DNA of 32,948 nt from Clostridia bacterium (GCA_017502165.1 JAFVVO010000028.1:1-32948); one strand, 5' to 3'. Shown: positions 1 through 7,688, counted from the first letter of the stretch. Notes: generated from the sequence alone by a model not told the origin. Made by a program: numbers and translations.

Positions 1-449
1 ACTTCACCCTGAATGCCTTGTAAGCCTTGTGGACCTGTTGGACCGGTTGCGCCTGCTACACCCTGCAAGCCCTGTGGTCCGGTGGGGCCGGTTGCGCCTG
101 CTACACCTTGTAAGCCTTGTGGTCCCGTTGGACCAACTTCACCCTGAATACCCTGCAAACCTTGTGGTCCCGTGGGGCCGGTTGCACCTGCTACACCTTG
201 TAAGCCTTGTGGACCTGTTGGACCGGTTGCACCTGCTACCCCCTGCAAGCCTTGTGGTCCGGTTGGACCGGTTGCGCCTGCTACGCCTTGTAAGCCTTGT
301 GGACCGGTTGCACCCGCTACACCTTGTAAGCCTTGTGGACCGGTTGCACCCGCTACACCTTGTAAGCCTTGTGGACCTTGAATTCCCGGAACGCCCTGCA
401 TTCCCTGAGGGCCTACTGCTCCTCTTGGTCCCGTGGGACCCGTTGCACC
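1..449 (-). repeat. Tandem 36/45-bp repeats encoding collagen Gly-X-Y triplets
   Basis: Near-identical 36- and 45-bp units run back to back and encode [12 protein letters not shown] with or without an extra GPT triplet. About 50 Gly-X-Y triplets are visible. Units differ mostly at third codon positions, so the protein repeat is conserved while the DNA has drifted slightly. Such arrays usually vary in copy number between strains. Confidence 0.9.
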
Positions 450-755
450 GGCAGGAATTACAAAATCAAGCACCACGTTTGTTGGCGTTCCACTATTGAA
501 TACAAACGCATCTGTTCCCGGAGCGCCCGTTACCGTTTCACCTACTGTTACCGTTGTTGTGGGGCAAACGGGCGTTGGTGGACAAACGGGCGTTGGTGGA
601 CAAATGGGTGTTGGCATGCAAGACGGTCTTTCGCAGGAACAGCTTCTGTTTGCTGTACTGCAGCCGCACGCTTCTCTATTATCAAGTCGGCAAGAATTTC
701 CATTCATTCCAATATCGGAAATAATACCGCCTGAAGAACACTGATATCTATTCAT
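1..755 (-). CDS. Collagen-like triplet-repeat surface/exosporium protein (partial, C-terminus beyond window)
   Basis: Translating the minus strand from ATG at 755 (strong AGGGGG ribosome binding site, 5 nt upstream) gives 251 codons without a stop to the window edge, so the gene is cut. Residues 1-64 carry 10 cysteines, ending in a tandem CPPTPV repeat (about 52-64). Residues 66-102 form a short hydrophobic module of the kind that precedes collagen repeats in Firmicutes ([19 protein letters not shown]). From Gly103 on the chain is uninterrupted Gly-X-Y, built from the units [12 protein letters not shown] and [15 protein letters not shown] with occasional IQGEV. There is no signal peptide, as in BclA-type exosporium filament proteins, which are made in the mother cell and assembled on the spore. 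Exosporium location is inferred; a different surface location is possible. The C-terminal head domain is not visible. Confidence 0.85.
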   Translation of the reverse strand, partial: MNRYQCSSGGIISDIGMNGNSCRLDNREACGCSTANRSCSCERPSCMPTPICPPTPVCPPTPVCPTTTVTVGETVTGAPGTDAFVFNSGTPTNVVLDFVIPAGATGPTGPRGAVGPQGMQGVPGIQGPQGLQGVAGATGPQGLQGVAGATGPQGLQGVAGATGPTGPQGLQGVAGATGPTGPQGLQGVAGATGPTGPQGLQGIQGEVGPTGPQGLQGVAGATGPTGPQGLQGVAGATGPTGPQGLQGIQGE

Positions 756-776
756 AAAATCCCCCTTAAATTGTGT

Positions 777-793
777 TAGGAAATAATTTCCTA
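777..793. promoter_or_regulatory. 8-bp perfect inverted repeat upstream of the collagen-like gene
   Basis: TAGGAAAT, one centre base, then ATTTCCTA. It lies 22 nt upstream of the collagen-like start codon. Its position suits an operator or an mRNA 5' hairpin; no regulator can be named. The remainder of 756-931 holds only the terminator at 832-862 and AT-rich sequence with a TAACGCGTTA palindrome at 877-886. Confidence 0.35.
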
Positions 794-831
794 TATCAAT
801 TTATGCGCTGAAGATTTTTTCTGCTACACGC

Positions 832-862
832 CAAAAAAGAAAACCGTGAAATCATCACGGTT
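832..862 (-). terminator. Rho-independent terminator of the 932-2012 gene pair
   Basis: An 8-bp perfect stem (AACCGTGA / TCACGGTT) with a 5-nt loop is followed on the minus strand by a T-rich tract. It lies 70 nt past the stop of the 219-aa gene. Confidence 0.75.
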
Positions 863-931
863 GGTTTATCTATGTATAACGCGTTACAACGTTATATTAT
901 AACACAAACTTTTTGAATATTCAAATATTTC

Positions 932-1591
932 CTAATACTTTCCTTCAACCTCAAATAACTCTAAAGCGCGGTTAAAATTATAGGGGTAGGCATTATCACC
1001 ATAGATTTTTACCGTTTTTTTGCCATTGTTAAAGTGAATTTCCAGATCCCACTGTGTACCATCCAAAATCTCATAACCATAACGCTTTAAATTATAGTGG
1101 TTACGCCATTCGCCAATGTGCAGGTATTTAAGTGTTTCAAGGAAACATTCTTTATCCATATCCTCAATTTCGCATTCGTCAAGATTGGATGGTTTAAGAT
1201 CAAGGGAATGTTCAATATCTATGCGGACAGTATCTCCAACAACAGTATAAGTTCTTGTTTCATAGCCGCAAGAATATCCACCGATAGAAAATACCACCTT
1301 ACGAATGTTTGGAATATTAGCATCAAACTCCATTACTTTCTTTTCGGCAGCAGACGGAACATATTCCCCACCAGCTTCTACTAAAGCCTGTTTTGCGCGC
1401 TCTAAATAATCACGTGAGCAGGAAATTCTTACGTCTTCGGACGGGCACATTGTGCATTTGTATTCTGGGTGCTCCACAATGTTTTTCAATCTGCCGATTT
1501 CTTGTTTTAACCCACGAATAACAGTCGTAATTTCTGCTGTGGTTTTACCTTTTAATTTCATTTCATAAAAAGTTTCAGGACAAATCATCAT
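932..1591 (-). CDS. Conserved clostridial hypothetical protein, 219 aa
   Basis: I do not recognise a function. The N-terminal 80 residues (CPETFYEMKLKGKT, then a helix-rich stretch ending YLERAKQALVEAGGEY) look like a small helical module with four cysteines between residues 46 and 59 (Cys-x2-Cys, then a third Cys nearby). The C-terminal half is beta-rich (GGYSCGYETRTYTVVGD; then YGDNAYPYNF near the end). There is no signal peptide or membrane segment. The gene starts inside the upstream 145-aa gene (17-bp overlap) with ribosome binding site GAGGT, so the two are very likely translated together. Two adjacent ATG codons are possible starts (1591 or 1588). Confidence 0.75.
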   Translation of the reverse strand: MMICPETFYEMKLKGKTTAEITTVIRGLKQEIGRLKNIVEHPEYKCTMCPSEDVRISCSRDYLERAKQALVEAGGEYVPSAAEKKVMEFDANIPNIRKVVFSIGGYSCGYETRTYTVVGDTVRIDIEHSLDLKPSNLDECEIEDMDKECFLETLKYLHIGEWRNHYNLKRYGYEILDGTQWDLEIHFNNGKKTVKIYGDNAYPYNFNRALELFEVEGKY

Positions 1592-2012
1592 TTTTAGTTA
1601 CCTCTTTTATATTATTTTTTATAACTCTTTTTGCGTGTTTTACCCAATTTTGATAGATTTCTCCAGGCGATTTATACTTGGTTATCAGCTTGCTAAATGC
1701 AAGAAACACCTTTGTTTTAACAATCAAATGATTGCCCATGCCAAGATTAACATAATTCCAATCCTTTGGCACCTTACTGTCAAAACCAAACAACCCAAAT
1801 TCACATTCTGCAATCATTGGAAATGCTTTAATAACATCCTGAATATTAAAACCGCCAAAGACATAATTCAAATGATATAAAGTTCCATCATCTGTAATAA
1901 AATTTATAGCGCCAGGTTCGCCCATAGCTCCGCCTTCTGCAATCATAAAGAACAAGATTTTATAAAATTGTTTTTCTTCCAAATCTTTTTGCTCAAGTTC
2001 CACTTTTTTCAT
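1575..2012 (-). CDS. Hypothetical protein, 145 aa
   Basis: Not recognised. The protein has a mixed alpha/beta pattern with distinctive stretches MIAEGGAMGEPGAINF (about 23-38) and WNYVNLGMGNHLIV (about 85-98), and a basic, lysine-rich tail. It is soluble, with no signal peptide. It starts behind a strong AAGGAGGGG ribosome binding site and overlaps the next gene by 17 bp, so it is the first gene of a two-gene operon ending at the terminator at 832-862. An immunity-like or adaptor role is conceivable, but nothing in the sequence shows it. Confidence 0.75.
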   Translation of the reverse strand: MKKVELEQKDLEEKQFYKILFFMIAEGGAMGEPGAINFITDDGTLYHLNYVFGGFNIQDVIKAFPMIAECEFGLFGFDSKVPKDWNYVNLGMGNHLIVKTKVFLAFSKLITKYKSPGEIYQNWVKHAKRVIKNNIKEVTKNDDLS

Positions 2013-2085
2013 AATTTACCCCTCCTTTTTTCTTTAATTATATCAGCACTATTGTCCAATAAACCGTACTTTAATATATTTTTTT

Positions 2086-2116
2086 ACAAAAAAAGATGCC
2101 CTTTTCAGAGCATCTT
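2086..2116 (-). terminator. Terminator of the murI-nrdR operon
   Basis: Stem AAGATGC / GCATCTT with a 10-nt loop and a run of Ts on the minus strand, starting 6 nt past the nrdR stop. Confidence 0.85.
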
Positions 2117-2121
2117 AGAAT

Positions 2122-2586
2122 TTATTGTTTTTCGCTTTGTTTAAGGAGTGAGCTTAATTCCTTCATAAAGGAATCGATATCCTTAAATTCGCGGTACACG
2201 GAAGCAAAACGAACGTAGGCTACCTGGTCAAGTTGAACGAGCTTATCCATAATCATTTCGCCGATTTCAATGGAGCTGATTTCGTGTTCCATTGAGTTGT
2301 GCACCTGACGGTCGATTTCGTTTACAACGTGCTCGATCTGTTCAACGGAAACCTTACATTTTTCGCAAGCCTTTACGATACCTCTGCGAACCTTGTCAAT
2401 TTCGAACAGCTGACGGCTGCCGTCCTTCTTAACTACCATAACGGGTGAAGATTCTATTTTTTCGTACGTAGTAAAGCGTTTACCGCAATCAGGACATTCT
2501 CTTCTGCGACGAATTACCGTTCCCTCCTCGGTTGGACGGGAATCAAGCACTCTGCTGTCAAGACATCCGCAATACATACATTTCAT
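2122..2586 (-). CDS. nrdR: Transcriptional repressor NrdR
   Basis: At 154 aa this is full length for NrdR, the repressor of ribonucleotide reductase genes. Residues 1-45 form the zinc ribbon (CMYC near residue 3 and CPDC near 31, flanking RRRREC). They are followed by the ATP-cone domain (about 46-140: VVKKDGSRQLFEIDKVRRGI), which senses ATP/dATP and controls DNA binding to NrdR boxes. The start codon overlaps the murI stop by 4 bp (ATGA), indicating translational coupling. No ribonucleotide reductase gene or obvious NrdR box pair was seen in the window, so its targets lie elsewhere. Confidence 0.97.
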   Translation of the reverse strand: MKCMYCGCLDSRVLDSRPTEEGTVIRRRRECPDCGKRFTTYEKIESSPVMVVKKDGSRQLFEIDKVRRGIVKACEKCKVSVEQIEHVVNEIDRQVHNSMEHEISSIEIGEMIMDKLVQLDQVAYVRFASVYREFKDIDSFMKELSSLLKQSEKQ

Positions 2587-3353
2587 AAAATACCTCCGCT
2601 TATAAGCCTATCAAAAAGCTCATTTGTTTTTTTATCGTCTTTTGAGGAACTTATTAAAACTGTTCCTTTTTGTTTTTCGTCACGCTTAACGTTGTTTTGA
2701 ATTAAAACGTCCTTCAAATGCTGAACTGTGCCGTCAATACCGTCGAACACAAGCACGCTTTCGCCCAGGCAGGCCTTAATTTTATCCTTAACCAAGGGAT
2801 AATGGGTGCATCCAAGAACCACGGCAGTTGCGCCCACGTCTTTATACTCCGCCAAGACGCTTTCAAGATACGGCAAAACGTCTTCCTCGCCGAAAACGGA
2901 AGCCTCTATTTTGGCGGCTAAATCGGGGCAAGGCACCTTGATAACTCGCGAATTTTTATCAAGCTTTTTTATCAAAGCACAAACGCGTTTAGATGAAAGC
3001 GTTACGCTTGTTGCTAAAAGCAACACTTTTCCGTCCGTTTGCTCAAGGGCAGGCTTGACTGCAGGCTCCATACTGATTATGGGAACGGCAACTGTTTCTC
3101 TCAATCGGTCAACCGCAATGCTCGTTGCGGTGTTGCACGCAATAACAACGGCTTTTGCGCCTTGCAAAACAAGCTTTTCAACTGCCGAGCTTGTTAGCTC
3201 AAAGACCTTGTCAGCATCCTTGGTGCCGTAAGGCGCGTTTTGCGAATCACCAAAGTATATGAAATTTTCCTCCGGCATTTGCTTAACTGCAGAATACAAA
3301 ACAGTAAGTCCGCCAACACCGGAATCGAAAAAGCCTATTGGCCTATCGGGCAT
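2583..3353 (-). CDS. murI: Glutamate racemase
   Basis: This enzyme converts L- to D-glutamate for peptidoglycan. The start chosen is ATG at 3353, preceded by GGAGG at a good distance, giving MPDRPIGFFDSGVGG and 256 aa. A longer reading frame to 3428 would add 25 residues without family similarity and run through the promoter, so it was rejected. Family motifs are present: FFDSGVGGLTV (Asp10 and Ser11), VIACNTATS with catalytic Cys73, and LGCTHYPLV with the second catalytic cysteine. It is first in the murI-nrdR operon, under a consensus promoter. Confidence 0.96.
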   Translation of the reverse strand: MPDRPIGFFDSGVGGLTVLYSAVKQMPEENFIYFGDSQNAPYGTKDADKVFELTSSAVEKLVLQGAKAVVIACNTATSIAVDRLRETVAVPIISMEPAVKPALEQTDGKVLLLATSVTLSSKRVCALIKKLDKNSRVIKVPCPDLAAKIEASVFGEEDVLPYLESVLAEYKDVGATAVVLGCTHYPLVKDKIKACLGESVLVFDGIDGTVQHLKDVLIQNNVKRDEKQKGTVLISSSKDDKKTNELFDRLISGGIL

Positions 3354-3393
3354 ATTATGCCTCCGAAATACAAAATAAATTACTATATGTAGT

Positions 3394-3422
3394 ATTATAC
3401 TCTTATAAAATCCATTTGTCAA
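3394..3422 (-). promoter_or_regulatory. Consensus sigma-A promoter for murI-nrdR
   Basis: On the minus strand, TTGACA (3422-3417), a 17-nt spacer, then TATAAT (3399-3394). Both hexamers match the consensus perfectly. The start codon follows about 40 nt downstream. Confidence 0.85.
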
Positions 3423-3459
3423 GAGCAAGGAATTTTGAAGTTATTTATTAAAAATATCC

Positions 3460-3488
3460 TTGCTATTAACCGTATGATTTGATATAAT
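3460..3488 (+). promoter_or_regulatory. Sigma-A promoter for the GH78-type gene
   Basis: TTGCTA (3460-3465), 17-nt spacer, TATAAT (3483-3488); the ATG follows at 3525 behind AGGAGA. It is divergent from the murI promoter, 38 bp away. No clear operator is visible between them. Confidence 0.7.
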
Positions 3489-3524
3489 TAGTGTATTAAA
3501 TAATTACATTTCAGGAGAGCTTTT

Positions 3525-5996
3525 ATGAATTTATCAGATTTCAGCAAACATATCCTTTGCCCTAAGAACAAAGTTTGTTATCCTACTCTGGTTAAGCACA
3601 CCTTTGGTGACGTTACGGGCGCAGAAAACATTTTAGGCGCATCAGGCACTACCACCTTAACCTATTCATCAGATACCGCCCCTAAGCTTATTCTTGATTT
3701 AGGTGAATCCTCCGTTGGCGGTTATCCCGTATTCAAAATTAAATCCTATACCGGTGAAAAGCCCGTTATCCGTTTGGCCTATGCTGACTGGTATGATTAT
3801 ATTATGGACGAAACCTACGGCGAGAACGGTGATTTCCGCCGCGGTTGCTGTAAGTATCTCGGTGTTGAGCTTCCCGTTCTTCCCGGTGACCCTAACAGAT
3901 TTAATCTCTTTACAATTTCCCGCGAAGGTGAATATATTTCTCCCTTAGTTCAAGGTCAGGAGCGCTGGCTTATGATTAAGCTTGAAACTCCCGGCACAAG
4001 CGTTGAAATTGAATACGCCTATATTTATTATACTTCTGACGATTCTGCTTATGACGGCGGCTTTGAATGCTCCAATCCCGACCTTACAAAGCTTTGGTAC
4101 GCTTCCTGCTGGACTTGTCAGATTGCTACCATAAACAATTCCCACGCGTGGGACAACCTTAATTCCACCTTGCTTCTTCGCACCTTGGCAAAGGGTAACG
4201 ACGCAGGTTATTATAAAGACGGTGTTTCTCTTACCGACTACGTTATGGAGTTTGACGGTGCAATTTCCCGCAATCCTCAGATGTGCTCAGGTATTGGTGT
4301 TTTACTTCGCGCAACGGACATTACCTCAGGTTATGTAATTTTCGTTAACCTGGACGGTACCGTTCAAGCCTTTGTACGCAAGAACAACACTTATTTCGTG
4401 CTTACCACCAAAAAGCTTGATTTTGAGGTCATTGATAATAAGTTCTATCACTTTACGGCTTCCGCAAAGGGCAACGTAATTACTCTTTCTATTGACGGCA
4501 ATAACGTTCTCGAATTTACTAATGATACTTACCCCGTTGGTTCTTTCGGCTTCTGTCAGACCACCGAAAAGTTTGCAGTTGCTAAAAACCTTACCGTATC
4601 AAACGATGAGGGCGTAATCTGGAAAGACGATTTCTCCAAAAACCTTGACGCTTACGAGTTTACACGCTCCAAGCCCTTCGTTTCCGACGGCGCAAAGCGT
4701 GACCGTCTTCCCTGGATAGGTGATCTTGACTGGGCAGGCAGAAACATTTATTACGCTTTCCGCAACTTCACGCCTATGCCCGAAACCTTGCGTATGTTTG
4801 CTTTCCATCAGACGAGCGAGGGCTTCGTATGGGGCACCTGCTATCCTGAAAACACTCAAAAGCCCGAAGAAAAGGACTACGGCTACTACGAATCCGACAT
4901 TTTCTCCGCCTGGATTGTTCCCACACTTGCGGACTATCTTCTCTTCACAGGCGATAAAGATTTCTGCCGTGAGCTCTACCCCACCATTAAGGCAGACGTA
5001 GACTACTTATGGCGTTTTGTTGAAAGTGACGGCTTATTCAATCAGCGTTACGCAACAAGTAAGGGACTTTGGGACCATACCTTAAACGATATGGGCAAAT
5101 TCACCTACAATAACCTTATTATTTCAGAGGCTTTTGGTGAAGCGGCATATATTGCTAAAGAGCTTGGCTTAGAAGACGATGCAAAAGAATTTTCAATGCG
5201 CAAGGAAACCGTGCGCAAGGCTATAAGAGAAAACTTTACAAGCCCCGAAGGCTATTTAACAAAGAGCCTGACAAACAGAGACTTCTGCGAAATGTCTAAC
5301 GCTATGGCACTTTCCCTTGCATATTTTGATGACCGCAATCACGCTGCCGCTGCCCTTGAAGCGCTCCTTAACCGCACTCCCGGCCACGGCAAAACCACAA
5401 CCTTAATGATTCGTGGCGCTTATATGTACGATTTTGACGTTGAAGCGATCAGCACTCTCATTCAGCCCGGCTACCGTTACGTTCACGAAGGCGCAGAGTT
5501 TGTTGCTTTCGACCCCTTATACAATCCTAACTTTGACTTTGCATCGCTTCACATTCACCCTGCAAACTGGGTTAAGGCGCTTAACGATTGGCGCGGTCCT
5601 GCAACCACTTGGGAATGTATGACGTATCCTCCCTTTAAGGACAGCAAGGGCGAGGCTTGGGGCGACCGCTCACATCCCGACACCGCAGTTGCACACATTC
5701 TTACTGCTTATATGCTCGGTGTAATGCCCGAAAAGCCCGGCTTTAAAACCTTTACCGTTGCTCCCCACACGGCGCTTCTGGATTACGCAAAGGGCATCAT
5801 TCCTTCTAAATTCGGTGATATTTTTGCTTCCTGGAAGAAGGAAAACGACGTTCTTACCCTTTCGGTTGACTTCGCAGGCGAAAACGAGCTTGCGGGCATC
5901 AAGCTTAAGGCCGATGACGCTAAAACTTTTGTTGTAACCGTTAACGGCAAGAAAGCTTCCCAAAAATCCAATGACGGCGAATATATTTACTTTTAA
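3525..5996 (+). CDS. GH78-type alpha-L-rhamnosidase-like protein with inserted lectin-like domain
   Basis: This 823-aa protein has the layout of family 78 glycoside hydrolases, inverting enzymes that remove terminal L-rhamnose. Residues 1-175 form an N-terminal beta-sandwich region. About 390-740 is the (alpha/alpha)6 barrel, with the KRDRLPWIGD motif (391-400), a variant of the family DERLGWxGD acid motif, and GPATTWE, whose Glu697 fits the catalytic base. Residues 740-823 form a C-terminal beta domain. Between WYASCWTCQIATINN (191-205) and the barrel sits an extra region of about 180 residues (206-386) that looks like a concanavalin/LamG-like fold (GIGVLLRATDITSGYVIFVN, LSIDGNNVLEF). There is no signal peptide, so it is probably cytoplasmic. 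No transporter or sugar-specific regulator is nearby. The exact substrate is unknown. Confidence 0.85.
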   Translation: MNLSDFSKHILCPKNKVCYPTLVKHTFGDVTGAENILGASGTTTLTYSSDTAPKLILDLGESSVGGYPVFKIKSYTGEKPVIRLAYADWYDYIMDETYGENGDFRRGCCKYLGVELPVLPGDPNRFNLFTISREGEYISPLVQGQERWLMIKLETPGTSVEIEYAYIYYTSDDSAYDGGFECSNPDLTKLWYASCWTCQIATINNSHAWDNLNSTLLLRTLAKGNDAGYYKDGVSLTDYVMEFDGAISRNPQMCSGIGVLLRATDITSGYVIFVNLDGTVQAFVRKNNTYFVLTTKKLDFEVIDNKFYHFTASAKGNVITLSIDGNNVLEFTNDTYPVGSFGFCQTTEKFAVAKNLTVSNDEGVIWKDDFSKNLDAYEFTRSKPFVSDGAKRDRLPWIGDLDWAGRNIYYAFRNFTPMPETLRMFAFHQTSEGFVWGTCYPENTQKPEEKDYGYYESDIFSAWIVPTLADYLLFTGDKDFCRELYPTIKADVDYLWRFVESDGLFNQRYATSKGLWDHTLNDMGKFTYNNLIISEAFGEAAYIAKELGLEDDAKEFSMRKETVRKAIRENFTSPEGYLTKSLTNRDFCEMSNAMALSLAYFDDRNHAAAALEALLNRTPGHGKTTTLMIRGAYMYDFDVEAISTLIQPGYRYVHEGAEFVAFDPLYNPNFDFASLHIHPANWVKALNDWRGPATTWECMTYPPFKDSKGEAWGDRSHPDTAVAHILTAYMLGVMPEKPGFKTFTVAPHTALLDYAKGIIPSKFGDIFASWKKENDVLTLSVDFAGENELAGIKLKADDAKTFVVTVNGKKASQKSNDGEYIYF

Positions 5997-6017
5997 TTTG
6001 CCATTGTCACATTTTAG

Positions 6018-6046
6018 TTGAATTTTTTACTGCTCTGTGATATACT
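6018..6046 (+). promoter_or_regulatory. Promoter of the HPr-like gene
   Basis: TTGAAT (6018-6023), 17-nt spacer, TATACT (6041-6046), 33 nt before the start codon. Confidence 0.65.
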
Positions 6047-6078
6047 TAAAGTGTAATAAAAATTTATGAGGTGAAAAT

Positions 6079-6315
6079 ATGAAATCTATTTTAGTTAATT
6101 TGAGCGAATCTCAACAGATTAAAAACTTTGTAAACGTAATCAATAAATATTCTTTTGACATTGACCTTTGCTCAGGCAGATACGTTGTTGATGCAAAGAG
6201 TATTTTAGGCATCTTCAGCCTTGACCTTTCAAAGCCTATCGAACTTCAGATTTTCTCTGATGACAATGCAGAAATTGAAAAATTTATGGCTGATATCGCA
6301 CCCTTTTTGGCATAA
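6079..6315 (+). CDS. HPr-like protein lacking the active-site histidine
   Basis: This 78-aa protein aligns with the phosphocarrier HPr over VDAKSILGIFSLDLSKPIELQI, which matches the HPr regulatory-serine region (AKSIMGLMSLG...). The N-terminal GLHARPA motif that holds the phosphorylated His15 is absent: residues 6-14 read VNLSESQQI. It therefore cannot carry phosphate in the normal PTS way. The Ser46-like serine (Ser41) is kept. Ribosome binding site GAGGTGA. Such proteins are common in Clostridia and may act as regulators or binding partners; no function is proven. It has its own promoter and terminator. Confidence 0.8.
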   Translation: MKSILVNLSESQQIKNFVNVINKYSFDIDLCSGRYVVDAKSILGIFSLDLSKPIELQIFSDDNAEIEKFMADIAPFLA

Positions 6316-6324
6316 ACAAAAATC

Positions 6325-6350
6325 AAAAGCCTGCTTAACGCGGGCTTTTT
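6325..6350 (+). terminator. Terminator after the HPr-like gene
   Basis: A 10-bp stem (AAAAGCCTGC / GCGGGCTTTT, one G-T pair) with a 5-nt loop and a T run. It lies just 16 nt before the next start codon, so the DUF4364 gene probably depends on partial readthrough. Confidence 0.8.
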
Positions 6351-6366
6351 AAGTAATGGAGATAAA

Positions 6367-6882
6367 ATGAGTTTTACAGAAGTTGCTCTTTCAGTTTTAT
6401 ACTTGCTTCAGGAAGCAAAAATCCCCCTGAGCATTGAGCAAATGAGCCACGCCCTTGCAGAATCAAGTGAATACACTTATCTTGATGCGGCAATTTCGGT
6501 TAACAATTTGCTTGAGAAAAATCTTATAATTAAAGAAACTAACCCTATGGGTGAGTTTTACACTATTTCCGTTGACGGCAGAATTTCTCTTGCCCATCTG
6601 AAAGCAGAAATAAGAGGCTCTGTTCGCAGAGAGCTTTCCGCTTTTGTACAAGAAAACTTTGATTTGCTTAATATTCAATCAAAAGTTTATACCCGAATTG
6701 ATAAACTTGATTCAGGCGCATATCAGGTTATGCTTCGTTCCTATGATAAGGATTTATCCATGAACGATTTTATCCTTACCGCACAGGACGAAAACGAGGC
6801 AAAAACTATTGCTACCAACTGGGAACGTCACGCAGACGACGCCATTGCGGCAATTTATTCCGTACTTATGAAGGATATATGA
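6367..6882 (+). CDS. DUF4364 family protein, winged-helix-like
   Basis: This 171-aa protein matches the DUF4364 family of Clostridia. Residues 1-60 look like a winged helix (ALSVLYLLQEAKIPLSIEQM, then a second helix and NLLEKNLI, then a beta wing FYTISVDGR). About 70-165 is a mixed domain (KVYTRIDKLDSGAYQVMLRS). A transcription-regulatory role is suggested by the N-terminal fold, but no target is known. It starts 16 nt after a terminator, behind GGAG. Its 3' end overlaps the convergent minus-strand gene by 17 bp. Confidence 0.85.
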   Translation: MSFTEVALSVLYLLQEAKIPLSIEQMSHALAESSEYTYLDAAISVNNLLEKNLIIKETNPMGEFYTISVDGRISLAHLKAEIRGSVRRELSAFVQENFDLLNIQSKVYTRIDKLDSGAYQVMLRSYDKDLSMNDFILTAQDENEAKTIATNWERHADDAIAAIYSVLMKDI

Positions 6883-7603
6883 TATTATTCGTTAAGTCCA
6901 ACGAATAAACCTTATCATCAAGGATTATAGGGCTATCTGCACAAGAGCACAGGATTTTTCCTGTGCTTTTTTTTGTTGATAAAACAGTGAGCTTTTCCGT
7001 TAAAATATAGTTAAAATCAAGACCGCTGAATATGATTTTTCCCGAAAAATAAAGAATGTCCCCTATTTGCCTCGGAAAAATAATTTCTCTGATAAAATTA
7101 AGCTCCCTATCAAACGACATAATTTTGCTGAAAAATCCGTCGTTAACAAGCACGAACACTCGATTTTTAACGATAATTCTCTGAGGAGTCGACGGTAACG
7201 CCACTTCTTTTTCTATTTTGAAATCACTTAGCTTAACAAGCTTATTGTCGTGAAAGGTAACGCAATAAATTTTATTTTCCAAGACGGCAAAATCACTTAC
7301 GTGCTCCCCTATTTTTGCGGCTTGAATAGGCCTTGCGCAATCGGAAAATTGATAGATCGTTCCCGTATCGCAGGACGAAACGTATATTTCTCCATGCACC
7401 TTTATCAAGTCGGCATCAGTTGAGGCTAACGGCTCGGCAAACAAAATTTTACCGTCTTTACCGCAAAAAATGCTGTGCCTCGTTAAAAAATAAAATCTGT
7501 CTTCATACTTTGCAACGTCTCGGCAATCGGAAATAAAATACATTTTTTCCTTGCCGTTATCATTAACCGAAATACCGTTCTTCTCCCGCCTACCGTACCA
7601 CAC
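6866..7603 (-). CDS. Beta-propeller-like hypothetical protein
   Basis: The start used is GTG at 7603, preceded by GGGGTGA, giving about 245 aa. A TTG at 7621 would add six residues but has no ribosome binding site. The chain is nearly all beta: short repeated segments of the form x-hydrophobic-YF/YV-Asp/Gly (DRFYFLTRHSIF, GEIYVSSCDTGTIYQF, NKIYCVTFHDNKLVKL, NRVFVLVNDGFFSKIMSF), as in YncE/WD-like propellers with about 5-7 blades. It has no signal peptide or membrane segment, so it is probably cytoplasmic. I know of no function. Its last part contains the terminator of the opposite-strand gene. Confidence 0.65.
   Translation of the reverse strand: MWYGRREKNGISVNDNGKEKMYFISDCRDVAKYEDRFYFLTRHSIFCGKDGKILFAEPLASTDADLIKVHGEIYVSSCDTGTIYQFSDCARPIQAAKIGEHVSDFAVLENKIYCVTFHDNKLVKLSDFKIEKEVALPSTPQRIIVKNRVFVLVNDGFFSKIMSFDRELNFIREIIFPRQIGDILYFSGKIIFSGLDFNYILTEKLTVLSTKKSTGKILCSCADSPIILDDKVYSLDLTNNIIYPS
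6946..6974 (+). terminator. Terminator of the DUF4364 gene, inside the antisense coding region
   Basis: A perfect 9-bp stem (AGCACAGGA / TCCTGTGCT), TTTT loop and an eight-T tract on the plus strand. It lies entirely within the convergent propeller-like gene, 64 nt past the DUF4364 stop. Confidence 0.85.
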
Positions 7604-7647
7604 AAAATCACCCCAAAGCAATATATGCTTTTTAAGGTGCTTTTGAT

Positions 7648-7680
7648 AAAAAAAGCGCGTGCTGCTGCACGCGTTTTTTT
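7648..7680 (-). terminator. Terminator of the yceD-rpmF operon
   Basis: A perfect 7-bp GC-rich stem (CGCGTGC / GCACGCG), 4-nt loop, flanked by A and T runs so that it works in both directions. It starts 9 nt past the rpmF stop. Confidence 0.85.
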
Positions 7681-7688
7681 GTTTTTAA

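Noticed and set aside
1-375. Regular DNA repeats as a possible CRISPR array
   Set aside because: The units are contiguous, differ at codon third positions and keep one open frame; there are no unique spacers.
29-744. Plus-strand reading frames rich in LLxPxxLV or PCKPCGPV repeats
   Set aside because: They are antisense shadows of the minus-strand collagen repeats; the minus frame has the start, ribosome binding site and Gly-X-Y pattern.
932-2012. Toxin-immunity pair
   Set aside because: No toxin domain, secretion signal or polymorphic-toxin neighbour; only small size and overlap suggest it.
3354-3428. N-terminal extension of murI
   Set aside because: It covers the consensus promoter and has no family similarity; the ATG at 3353 has GGAGG.
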